A stretch of 28,864 nt of DNA from Albimonas sp036154955 (lineage in GTDB: Bacteria > Pseudomonadota > Alphaproteobacteria > Rhodobacterales > Rhodobacteraceae): positions 1-28,864 of the forward strand of contig JAYZWL010000031.1 in the NCBI GenBank assembly GCA_036154955.1, written 5' to 3'. Below the pieces are notes generated by a model, which was not told where the DNA came from, ran no database searches, and worked only from the letters and a program-made list of their open reading frames with translations. Positions 19,758 to 27,004 of this stretch are shown one piece after another; the stretch's first letter is position 1, and every line of letters begins with the position of its first letter. Position numbers and translations under genes: made by a program.

Positions 19758-20312
19758 ATGATGCGGCCGATCGGGCGGGCGCTGAGGGGGGCGGCGGATC
19801 TGCTCGCCCTTCTCGGCGCCGTGGCGCTGGTGTGGATGATGGTCCAGGTGGCGGCGGACGTGGCGCTCAAGAACCTCGTCTCGCTCAACGCGCCCTTCAC
19901 CCAGACGCTGGCGACCAAATGGGCGATGGTGGCGGCGGCGTTCCTGCCGCTGGCGCTGACCGAGGTGCTGGACCGGCATATCTCGGTCGAGATCGCCTTC
20001 CAGCATTTCCCGCCCCGGGCCCGGCGGATCGTGGGCGGGGCGGTCTGCCTCTACGCCTCCGTCGTCACCGCGGCGCTGGTCTGGCCGATGTGGACCGAGG
20101 CGCTCAAGCGCTTCGCCGCGGGCAGTTTCGAGCTGGAGGCGGGCGAGGCGATGATCACCTGGCCGCCCTTCTTCTTCCTGCCGCTGGGCTTCGGCCTGTT
20201 CTCCGCCGTGCTGCTCCACCGGGCGGTCGTGCTGTGGACGGGGGCCGAAAGCGGGATGGGCGAGACGCGGATCGACGCCCCCGCCTCCGACCTGCCCCGC
20301 GCCGATCACTGA
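19758..20312 (+). CDS. dctQ: TRAP transporter small permease DctQ
   Basis: A 184-aa small membrane subunit of the TRAP transporter. About four hydrophobic helices are visible (near residues 13-35, 54-68, 90-111 and 137-160), the number typical of DctQ. It bridges the binding protein and the large permease and is required for assembly. It starts 22 nt after dctP with GGGAG upstream; a tandem ATG ATG leaves the start ambiguous by one codon. The C-terminal tail (GAESGMGETRIDAPASDLPRADH) is polar and probably cytoplasmic. No substrate information. Confidence 0.87.
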   Translation: MMRPIGRALRGAADLLALLGAVALVWMMVQVAADVALKNLVSLNAPFTQTLATKWAMVAAAFLPLALTEVLDRHISVEIAFQHFPPRARRIVGGAVCLYASVVTAALVWPMWTEALKRFAAGSFELEAGEAMITWPPFFFLPLGFGLFSAVLLHRAVVLWTGAESGMGETRIDAPASDLPRADH

Positions 20313-20333
20313 GTTCGAAGGACCGCGCGCGGC

Positions 20334-21647
20334 ATGGAAAACGAAACCATCGGACTGCTGGGGCTGGGCGCGGTGCTCGTGCTGCTGGCGCTTCGGGTGC
20401 ATATCGGGATCGCGCTGATCTCGGTGTCGGTCACCGGGATCTGGATCCTGATCGGCCAGCGCCCGGCGCTCGGCATGATGTCGAGCATGCCCTATGACTT
20501 CACCGCCAAGTGGACGCTCAGTTCCGTCCCGATGTTCCTGTTCATGGGCTTCGTGTGCCACCAGGCCGGGCTGACCCGCGGGCTGTTCGAGGCGGCGCGA
20601 AGCTGGCTCGCCTGGCTGCCGGGCGGGCTGGCGGTGGCCTCGGTCTGGGGCTCGGCCGGCTTCGCCGCCGTCACCGGCTCCTCCATCGCCTGCTGCGCCG
20701 CCATGGGCCGCATCGCGGTGCCCGAGATGCTGCGCGCCGGCTACGCCCCGGCGCTGGCCACCGGCGCGGTGGCGGCGGCGGGCACGCTGGGGGCGCTGAT
20801 CCCGCCCTCGATCCTGCTCATCCTCTTCGGGGTCTTCGCCGAGGTCCCGATCTCCAAGCTGTTCATGGGCGGGGTCGGGGCGGGGCTGGTCACCGCCGCG
20901 CTCTACATGACGGTGATCGTGGCCACCGCCTCGCTGCGTCCGGACTGGGCGCCGCGCCTGCCCGGCGGCGGGGCCGCCGCCGCCTCCGAACGGCTGGAGC
21001 GGCTGAAGGAGACCTGGCCGGTCCTGATCCTGTTCGCGGTGGTGCTGGGGGGCATGTTCGCGGGCCTGTTCACCGCGACCGAGGCCGGCGCCGTCGGCGC
21101 GATCACCTCCGTCGCCATCGCCCGGGCGCGGCGCAGCCTGACCCGCGCGGGCCTGTGGCAGTCGCTGCGCGAAACGCTGGTGACCACGGCGTCGCTGTTC
21201 CTCATCGCCATCGGCGCCAACCTGCTGACCCGCTTCCTCACCCTGTCGGGCGCGGGCGACTACATCGCCGGGGCGATCCTGTCCTTCGACGCCGACCCGC
21301 TGACCCTGATCCTCGGCATGTCGGCGATCTACCTGCTGCTGGGCATGTTCCTCGACCCGCTGGGGGCGATGCTGCTGACCGTGCCGGTGTTGCTGCCGGT
21401 GCTCGACCAGGCGGGGATCGACCTGATCTGGTTCGGGGTCTTCCTGGTGAAGTTCCTCGAAATCGGGATGATCACCCCGCCCATCGGCCTCAACGTCTTC
21501 GTGCTCAAGGGCGTGGTCGGGGCGCAGGCCTCGCTCGCCACCATTTTCCGCGGGATTTTCATGTTCCTTGCCGCAGACGCGGTGGCGGTGGCCCTGTTCA
21601 TCGCCCTACCCTCCATCATCACCTGGCTGCCCGGCCTGATGGACTGA
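20334..21647 (+). CDS. dctM: TRAP transporter large permease DctM
   Basis: A 437-aa membrane protein, the sodium-coupled transport subunit of the TRAP system. Family motifs: VTGSSIACCAAMGRIAVPEML, AAAGTLGALIPPSILLILFGVFAEVPI, AGLFTATEAGAVGAITS, MFLDPLGAMLLTVPVLLPVL and MITPPIGLNVFVLKGVVG. These loop and helix-break motifs form the ion and substrate path in characterised members. Start at 20334 has GAAGGA about 12 nt upstream. It follows dctQ by 21 nt and precedes the TetR gene by 26 nt, so all are one operon. Confidence 0.93.
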   Translation: MENETIGLLGLGAVLVLLALRVHIGIALISVSVTGIWILIGQRPALGMMSSMPYDFTAKWTLSSVPMFLFMGFVCHQAGLTRGLFEAARSWLAWLPGGLAVASVWGSAGFAAVTGSSIACCAAMGRIAVPEMLRAGYAPALATGAVAAAGTLGALIPPSILLILFGVFAEVPISKLFMGGVGAGLVTAALYMTVIVATASLRPDWAPRLPGGGAAAASERLERLKETWPVLILFAVVLGGMFAGLFTATEAGAVGAITSVAIARARRSLTRAGLWQSLRETLVTTASLFLIAIGANLLTRFLTLSGAGDYIAGAILSFDADPLTLILGMSAIYLLLGMFLDPLGAMLLTVPVLLPVLDQAGIDLIWFGVFLVKFLEIGMITPPIGLNVFVLKGVVGAQASLATIFRGIFMFLAADAVAVALFIALPSIITWLPGLMD

Positions 21648-21673
21648 CCGACCCCGACAGGAGACCCCGCCCG

Positions 21674-22369
21674 ATGCCCGACCGCCCCGCCCCCGCCCCG
21701 GCCGAAACCCTCGGCTCCAAGGAACGCCGCCGCCGCGACTCCGACCGCCGGATGCTGCGCGCCGCCGCCGCCCTGATCGGCCGGCACGGGGTCGGAGGCA
21801 CCACGCTGGGCATGATCGGGGTCGAGGCCGGCTATTCCCGCGGCCTGCCCACCCAGCGCTTCGGCACCAAGATCGCGCTGCTGGAGGCCGTGCTCGACGC
21901 GATGGAGCGCCGGTTCCTGCGGGTCGCCGAACGCCAGACCGCCGGCCTCAAGGGCTGCGAGGCGCTGGCCGAGCGCATCCGCCTGCAGGTGATCTCGGTG
22001 CATGAGATGCCCGACAGCGTCACCGCGCTTTACCACATGATCGTCGACTCGATCGGCGCCGAGCCGGAGCTGCACCCCCGCGTCCTCGCGCTCCACCAAG
22101 TCTATCACGACAACCTGCGCGGCCACCTGATCGAGGCCCGCGCGCTGGAGGAGCTGCGCGACGACGTGGATATCGACCGCGCCGCGCGGCTGATCTCGGG
22201 CGCGATCTCGGGCGCCTGCATCCAGGCGCTGGTCTATGGCGACACCGCGCGGCTGGTGGCCGACGCCGACATGCTGGCCGAGACCTTCCTGTGCCGCATC
22301 GCCCGCCCCGGCGTGATGGAGCGGGTGGCCGCCCGTCCCGCCCCGCCGGACGCGGGCGCCGGCGGCTGA
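21674..22369 (+). CDS. TetR/AcrR family transcriptional regulator
   Basis: A 231-aa regulator with an N-terminal TetR DNA-binding domain (about residues 22-72: RMLRAAAALIGRHGVGGTTLGMIGVEAGYSRGLPTQRFGTKIALL) and a helical C-terminal ligand and dimerisation domain. ATG 21674 has GGAGA about 8 nt upstream; the frame upstream is a shadow of dctM. It lies inside the transporter/acyl-CoA dehydrogenase operon, 26 nt after dctM and 33 nt before the first dehydrogenase gene. This position and the palindromes upstream of dctP and the SDR make it the best candidate for an autoregulated repressor of the whole locus, probably released by the substrate or its CoA ester. The link to those palindromes is inference. 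Confidence 0.88.
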   Translation: MPDRPAPAPAETLGSKERRRRDSDRRMLRAAAALIGRHGVGGTTLGMIGVEAGYSRGLPTQRFGTKIALLEAVLDAMERRFLRVAERQTAGLKGCEALAERIRLQVISVHEMPDSVTALYHMIVDSIGAEPELHPRVLALHQVYHDNLRGHLIEARALEELRDDVDIDRAARLISGAISGACIQALVYGDTARLVADADMLAETFLCRIARPGVMERVAARPAPPDAGAGG

Positions 22370-22402
22370 TCGTCCTTCCCGCGCCGAACCCCGGAGACCC
22401 TC

Positions 22403-23596
22403 ATGCATTTCGACTGGACCGACGAGGACCGCGCCTACCGCGCCCGCATCCGCGACTTCCTGGCGCGTGAGCTGCCGGCCGACTGGCCCGCCATCCAGCG
22501 CGAGGGGCCGGGCTCGAAGGCCCAGACCGATTTCTCCCGCGAATTCTGCCCCCGCCTCGCCGCCGAGGGCCTGCTCGTCCCGCACTGGCCCGCCGCCTGG
22601 GGCGGCGCCGACCGCCCGACCTGGGAGCATTTCATCCTGGGAGAGGAGATGTGGGCGGCCGGAGAGCCCCGCGGCGCGCAATACATGAACGTCAACTGGA
22701 TCGGTCCGACCCTGATGCGCTTCGGCTCGCCCGAACAACAGGCCCGCTACATCCCCCCCATGGCCGGCGGAACCGCCATCTGGTGCCAGGGCTTCTCGGA
22801 GCCCGGCGCGGGCTCGGACCTCGCCGCCCTGCGCACGCGGGCGGAGCGGGACGGCGACGACTACGTGATCAACGGGACCAAGATCTGGACCTCCTACGCC
22901 GGCCTCGCCGACACCTGCTTCCTGCTGACCCGGGTGGTCGGGGGGGCGGAGGGCGGCGGGCAAGGCGGCGGGAAGGACGCGAAGGGCGGGGGCAAATCCG
23001 CCATCGCCATCTTCCTCGCGCCCATGGACAGCCCAGGCATAGAGGTGCGCCCCATCCCCTCCCTGATCGGCCAGGGCGACATCCACGAGGTGTTCTTCAC
23101 CGACCTGCGCCTGCCCGCCTCCGCCCGGCTGGGGGAGGAGGGGCAGGCCTGGTCGATCATCTCCTACGCTCTGGCCAACGAACGGGTCGGAATCCCCCGT
23201 TATGAGATGGGAGCCAAGGCGCTGGCCCAGATGGTCGCCGCGCTCCGGGCCGAGGGGCGCTTCGCCGACGCCGCAGTCCGCGCCCGCGCCGGCGCGGCCT
23301 CCGCGGCCTGCGAGGCCGCGCGGCTGCTGGTCTACCGGGTGGTGGACGACCGCGCCCGCGGGCTGGCGCCGGGGCCGGAGTCCAACATCGCCCGCGCCGC
23401 GGTGGTCGCGGCCGAACATGCGGTGGCCGATTTCGGCATGGATTTCCTGCCCGAGGCCTTCGCGGGCGACGGCCTGCCCTTCGCCCAGGCCCATCATGAG
23501 CGCGCCATCGTCGCCGGCATCGCCGCGGGCGCGGCGGAGATCCAGCTCAACCTCATCGCCTCCCGTCACCTGAACCTGCCCCGCGAGGTCGCCTGA
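22403..23596 (+). CDS. Acyl-CoA dehydrogenase subunit with FAD/substrate domain, no catalytic Glu motif
   Basis: A 397-aa acyl-CoA dehydrogenase (ACAD) family flavoprotein. The middle domain is clear: GFSEPGAGSDLAALRTRA (residues 130-147) and DYVINGTKIWTSYAG (153-167), the flavin and substrate motifs. The C-terminus RHLNLPREVA with GAAEIQLNLIA (cf. GTSEIQRNIIA) is typical. However, the expected GxGxxxEYPLER region with the catalytic base is absent; in its place is FGMDFLPEAFAGDG. A Gly/Lys-rich insert of about 19 residues (180-198) interrupts the beta domain. The next gene overlaps by one base (TGATG) and supplies the missing motifs. Together they resemble the alpha2beta2 heteromeric ACADs known from steroid side-chain breakdown in actinobacteria (FadE26-27, FadE28-29 types). 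Substrate not determinable. Confidence 0.88.
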   Translation: MHFDWTDEDRAYRARIRDFLARELPADWPAIQREGPGSKAQTDFSREFCPRLAAEGLLVPHWPAAWGGADRPTWEHFILGEEMWAAGEPRGAQYMNVNWIGPTLMRFGSPEQQARYIPPMAGGTAIWCQGFSEPGAGSDLAALRTRAERDGDDYVINGTKIWTSYAGLADTCFLLTRVVGGAEGGGQGGGKDAKGGGKSAIAIFLAPMDSPGIEVRPIPSLIGQGDIHEVFFTDLRLPASARLGEEGQAWSIISYALANERVGIPRYEMGAKALAQMVAALRAEGRFADAAVRARAGAASAACEAARLLVYRVVDDRARGLAPGPESNIARAAVVAAEHAVADFGMDFLPEAFAGDGLPFAQAHHERAIVAGIAAGAAEIQLNLIASRHLNLPREVA

Positions 23597-24528
23597 TGCG
23601 CTTCCAGCCCGACGAGGACCTGTCGGCCCTGCTCTCCGCCCTCGACCGCGTGCTGCGCTCCGACGCCGCCGGCTGGCGGGTGGCGCCCGACCATGCCCGC
23701 CACGCCTGGTCCCCCGCGCTCGACGCGCAGCTGGAGGCGTCCGGGTTCTTCGAAGCGGCGGCGGAGCCCTCCCTCGGCCCCGTGGCGGCGGCGGAGCTGA
23801 CCCGCCGCGTCGCGGGGGCGCCGGCGCTGGCCGAGGCCGGGGCCTCCGCCCTCCTGCGCCCCTTGGCGCTGGCCGCGGGGGCGCCGGACCTGCCCCGCCC
23901 GCTGGCGGTGACCGCAGGGACGGCGCCCGGCGCGGCGATCCCGTTCCTGCCGGTGGCCCGCGCCGTCCTGCGCATCGCGCCCAATGGGGTGGACGCGGCG
24001 GCCCTCGCCCCCGGCGACGCGGCCACGGTCCCCAGCCTCTTCGCCTATCCCATGGGGCGGCTCGTGCGCGAACCCGACTGGACCCGGCTCTCCGTCTCCC
24101 CCGACGCGGCCCTCGCCCGCTGGCGCGTGGCGCTGGCGGCGGAGCTCGCCGGCGCGCTGCAGGGCGGGCTCGACGCGGTGGTGGCCCATGTGACCGAGCG
24201 GCGGCAGTTCGGCCGGCCGCTGGGCTCGTTCCAGGGGGTCCAGCACCGGCTGGCCGCCACCGCCGCGCGGGTGGAGGGGGCGCGGCTGCTCGCGCTCCGC
24301 GCCGCCCAGGACCTTTGCCCCGCCGACGCGCCCGAGGCGCTCGGCCACGCCCAGCGCATCGCCGGCGAGGCGGTCTACGACCTGCACCAGTTCATGGGCG
24401 CCATGGGTCTGACGCTGGAGCATCCGCTCCACCGCTGGACCTACCGCGCCCGCTGGCTGCGCGGCGCGCTGGGCGGGGCGGAGGCCAACCTCGCCGCCGC
24501 CGCCGACCTGCGCTGGGCCGCGGCCTGA
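23596..24528 (+). CDS. Acyl-CoA dehydrogenase partner subunit carrying the catalytic Glu
   Basis: A 310-aa, shortened ACAD-fold protein. The N-terminal two thirds are Ala-rich and lack the usual EPGAGSD and KxWTS flavin motifs. The C-terminal domain is well kept: ERRQFGRPLGSFQGVQH (residues 201-217), the region that contacts the FAD pyrophosphate across the subunit interface, and FMGAMGLTLEHPLHRW, where Glu275 matches the catalytic base of medium-chain ACAD (TEYP motif). It therefore complements the preceding subunit, which has the opposite set. Start overlaps the previous stop by one base, enforcing equal translation. Likely one half of an obligate heteromer. Last gene of the TRAP operon; a long palindromic repeat follows. 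Confidence 0.85.
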   Translation: MRFQPDEDLSALLSALDRVLRSDAAGWRVAPDHARHAWSPALDAQLEASGFFEAAAEPSLGPVAAAELTRRVAGAPALAEAGASALLRPLALAAGAPDLPRPLAVTAGTAPGAAIPFLPVARAVLRIAPNGVDAAALAPGDAATVPSLFAYPMGRLVREPDWTRLSVSPDAALARWRVALAAELAGALQGGLDAVVAHVTERRQFGRPLGSFQGVQHRLAATAARVEGARLLALRAAQDLCPADAPEALGHAQRIAGEAVYDLHQFMGAMGLTLEHPLHRWTYRARWLRGALGGAEANLAAAADLRWAAA

Positions 24529-24554
24529 GGGGGGGAGGACGCGCGCCGGGACGC

Positions 24555-24643
24555 GCGCCCCGGGCCTGACCCGAGGCCTCGCCCCGCCCGCCGTCCGCGC
24601 CCGGCTCCCCGGTCGAAGAGGCCCCGGGTCAGGTCCGGGGCGC
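24555..24643. repeat. Long palindromic intergenic repeat, copy 2 (possible bidirectional terminator)
   Basis: Arms 24555-24580 and 24618-24643 (26 nt each) are reverse complements with two mismatches, separated by 37 nt. They are nearly identical to the arms of copy 1. The element fills the gap between convergent genes: it begins 26 nt after the acyl-CoA dehydrogenase stop and ends 1 nt before the acetyltransferase stop. In this place it could end transcription from both sides, although there is no T-run. Confidence 0.78.
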
Positions 24644-24644
24644 C

Positions 24645-25178
24645 CTACGCCGTCGCCAGCCGGAACCGCAGGAACCGGGCGCCGTCGATCTCCGCCTCCC
24701 CGTCCCGCCGCGCGCCAAGCCGGGCCAGCGCGCCCAGCCGGGCGCGGGTCGGCGGCAGCAGGAAGGTGACCGAGCCGATGCGCGGATCGGCCCGCGCCAT
24801 GGCCAGCGCCGCGCGGGTCGCCGCCGGGCCCAGCCCGAAGGCGGCCGGCGTCAGGACCAGGCCGAAATCCCAGTCCTCGCCCGTCTTTTCGAAACCGCCC
24901 CAGCCCGCATAGGCGCCGTCGGCCAGGATCGCCTGATGGCCCATCCCGTCGACGGCCCACCGCGCCTCCTTCGCCGCGACGAACGCCTCCGCCGCCGCCC
25001 GGTCCCAGGCGACGCCGGTCAGCAGCGGCATGTGTTCGGCCATGCGCGGGTCGGACATGTGGGCGGCGATCGCATCGGGGTCGATCGCGGTCAGCCGCGC
25101 GAAGGCGACGGCGCGGGCGGGACGCGGCGCGGGGGCGGCGGAGGCGGAGGCGCAGGAGAACGGGCGAACGCAGGTCAT
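24645..25178 (-). CDS. GNAT-like N-acetyltransferase
   Basis: A 177-aa protein resembling the RimJ/RimL-type GNAT fold. Seen: an N-terminal FARLTAIDPDAIAAHMSDPRMAEHMPLLTG (residues 27-55), like the substrate-loop start of this class; QAILADGAYAGWGGFEK, a beta strand pair; and FGLGPAATRAALAMA (114-128), in the place of the acetyl-CoA pyrophosphate loop, whose Q/RxxGxG/A consensus is only partly kept. Substrate (ribosomal protein, amine, antibiotic or other) unknown. The ATG at 25178 is the likely start, but the first 25 residues are Ala/Pro-rich and the true start could be internal. The 240 bp upstream (25179-25418), to the amidohydrolase stop, hold only GC-rich sequence with a short hairpin at 25293-25309. 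Confidence 0.7.
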   Translation of the reverse strand: MTCVRPFSCASASAAPAPRPARAVAFARLTAIDPDAIAAHMSDPRMAEHMPLLTGVAWDRAAAEAFVAAKEARWAVDGMGHQAILADGAYAGWGGFEKTGEDWDFGLVLTPAAFGLGPAATRAALAMARADPRIGSVTFLLPPTRARLGALARLGARRDGEAEIDGARFLRFRLATA

Positions 25179-25418
25179 GCCCGCCCGATACCACGTTTGC
25201 GCGCCGCGCCGCCCCCGCCTCCCGCAGTCGTCATCCGCCGCGAGCGTCCCGCGGGCGCGTCGCAGGCGCGGAACCCCGGGCGCCCGAACACCCGCGGCCT
25301 GCGGCCGCGTCCGTTTCGCCGGGCCGGACCCGGGCCGGAGCACCGCCGCGCCGTCGCCTCCATCGCGCGGTCGCCGCCGGGCGCCTCTCCCCCGGCCCGA
25401 CCCGCCCGACCGCTCCCC

Positions 25419-26840
25419 TCAGCATCCCCCGCAGGGACAGCCCAGCCGGTGCGACCCGCCCAGCGACCGGATCAGCGCCGCCAGCCCGGCCGTCCGCCCC
25501 CTCACCGCCCCCAGCGCCGCGTCCAGGTCGATCCCCGCCACCTCCCGGTCGCGCATCACCAGCCGGCCCCGCACGATGGAATGGCGCACGTCCGAGGCCC
25601 GCGCATACCAGGCCAGCGAGGCCGGCTCGCCGTAGAAGGGCTGCATATGCGCGGCGTCGAGGTCGATGAGGATCATGTCCGCCTCCCGCCCCGGCTCGAT
25701 CCGGCCGACCGCTTCGCCGATCCCCAGCGCCTCCGCCGCGCCGGCGGTGGCGAGGCCCAGCGCCTCGGCCGAGGACAGCGCCTCCGCCCGCCCCTCGCGC
25801 AGGCGCAGGGCGGCCATGGCGCCGCGCATCCCCTCGAACGGGTCGTTCATCATCCAGTCCGATCCCAGCCCGGTGCGGATCCCCCGCGCCCGGATCCCCG
25901 CCAGGTCCGGATAGAAGCCCCGCCGCGGGTAGATGGTGGAGCAATGCGCATAGCCCGCCCCGGTCTCCGCCACAGCGTCGAGATCGCGCTCGGAGGCCCG
26001 GGTCAGGTGGGCGAGCACCCAGTCCGGGCCCAGCACGCCCAGATCCGCCAGCCATTCCGCCGGGCCCATGCCCTGCTCGGCCCGCACCTGCGCCGCCTCC
26101 TGCGGGGATTGGGCGACATGGCAGTGCAGGCCCACGCCCAGCCGCCGCGCCTCCGCCGTCGCCTCGCGCATCAGCCCGGCCGAGCAGGTGTCGGCGGCAT
26201 GCGGCCCGATGCGGGCCGTCACCAGCCCGTCGCCGCGCCCGTGCCAGGTCCCGGCCACCCGCACGCCCTCGGCCAGCCGCGCGGCGCCGATGTCGGGGAA
26301 CCGCGTGTAGTCGCCGTCGGCCAGGCGCGGCTTCTCCACATCGAAGATCTCGCAGGAAAGCTGCATGCGCAGGCCCGTGGCCAGCGCCAGCTCCCCCATC
26401 GCGTCGGGGCAGTACCAGAAGTCGTTGAGCGTGGTGTAGCCGGCGCGGATCATCTCGGCCACGCCCAGCGCGGCGAGCGCGGACCAGTCGTCCGGGGCCA
26501 CCAGGCTCTCGCCGCGGAAGGAGATGGTGTAGAGCCCCTTCTGCCCGATCCCGTCGTCGAACTGGCCGCGGAACACGGTCGAGGCGGTGTGGCAATGGGC
26601 GTTGACGAAGCCGGGCGCCAGGGCGAGGCCCGGGCCGCCGATCCGCTCCGCCGGGGCCCAGGTCCCGGCGGGCCGGGCGGGGCCGGCGAAGACGATGCGC
26701 CCGTCCCGCACCGCGACCTCCGCGTCGCGCACCACCTCGGTCCCGTCCCCGGTCATCGGGTAGAGGAACCCGGCCGAGACCAGCAGGTCGACCGGCTCGG
26801 GGCCGGAGGCGGAGGGGGATGGGGAGGCGGCGGCGGACAT
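25419..26840 (-). CDS. ATZ/TRZ-type amidohydrolase
   Basis: A 473-aa metal-dependent hydrolase of the amidohydrolase superfamily, in the branch that includes cytosine/guanine/SAH deaminases and atrazine chlorohydrolases. Metal ligands are visible: His82 and His84 in GFVNAHCHT, His241 in LHCHVAQ, His278 in LAHLTR and Asp328 in GLGSDW. The residue three after His241, usually a Glu in deaminases (HxxE), is Gln244, which may indicate a different reaction. The C-terminus ends in LGCPCGGC (Cys468, Cys470, Cys473), an unexplained CxCxxC tail. ATG 26840 has CGGAGA about 10 nt upstream. No signal peptide. The neighbours on the same strand are a GMC oxidoreductase upstream and an acetyltransferase downstream; no shared pathway is evident. 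Confidence 0.88.
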   Translation of the reverse strand: MSAAASPSPSASGPEPVDLLVSAGFLYPMTGDGTEVVRDAEVAVRDGRIVFAGPARPAGTWAPAERIGGPGLALAPGFVNAHCHTASTVFRGQFDDGIGQKGLYTISFRGESLVAPDDWSALAALGVAEMIRAGYTTLNDFWYCPDAMGELALATGLRMQLSCEIFDVEKPRLADGDYTRFPDIGAARLAEGVRVAGTWHGRGDGLVTARIGPHAADTCSAGLMREATAEARRLGVGLHCHVAQSPQEAAQVRAEQGMGPAEWLADLGVLGPDWVLAHLTRASERDLDAVAETGAGYAHCSTIYPRRGFYPDLAGIRARGIRTGLGSDWMMNDPFEGMRGAMAALRLREGRAEALSSAEALGLATAGAAEALGIGEAVGRIEPGREADMILIDLDAAHMQPFYGEPASLAWYARASDVRHSIVRGRLVMRDREVAGIDLDAALGAVRGRTAGLAALIRSLGGSHRLGCPCGGC

Positions 26841-26902
26841 GGCGAGGTCTCCGGGACGGGGCGCGGGCGGCGGGCGTGGGGGCGGAGCGGCCGGGCGAAC
26901 GG

Positions 26903-26964
26903 GACGCGCCCCGGTGCGGCGGCGGCGGGCGGCGCGAGGCCCCGGGTCAGGCCCGGGGCGCGTC
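26903..26964. repeat. Palindromic intergenic repeat, copy 3 (one full arm)
   Basis: A complete 26-nt arm at 26936-26961 matches the arms of copies 1 and 2. The left arm is reduced to its end: GACGCGCCCCGG (26903-26914) pairs perfectly with CCGGGGCGCGTC (26953-26964). It lies between the GMC oxidoreductase stop and the amidohydrolase start, where it may act as a terminator or mRNA-stabilising hairpin. Confidence 0.7.
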
Positions 26965-27004
26965 AGCCCGCCGCCCCTCGCCCCGCCCGCGCCCCGCGCC
27001 GGGG

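Noticed and set aside
25175..25363. 62-codon minus-strand ORF upstream of the acetyltransferase
   Set aside because: Arg/Gly-rich, no ribosome-binding site or homology, and it overlaps the acetyltransferase start.
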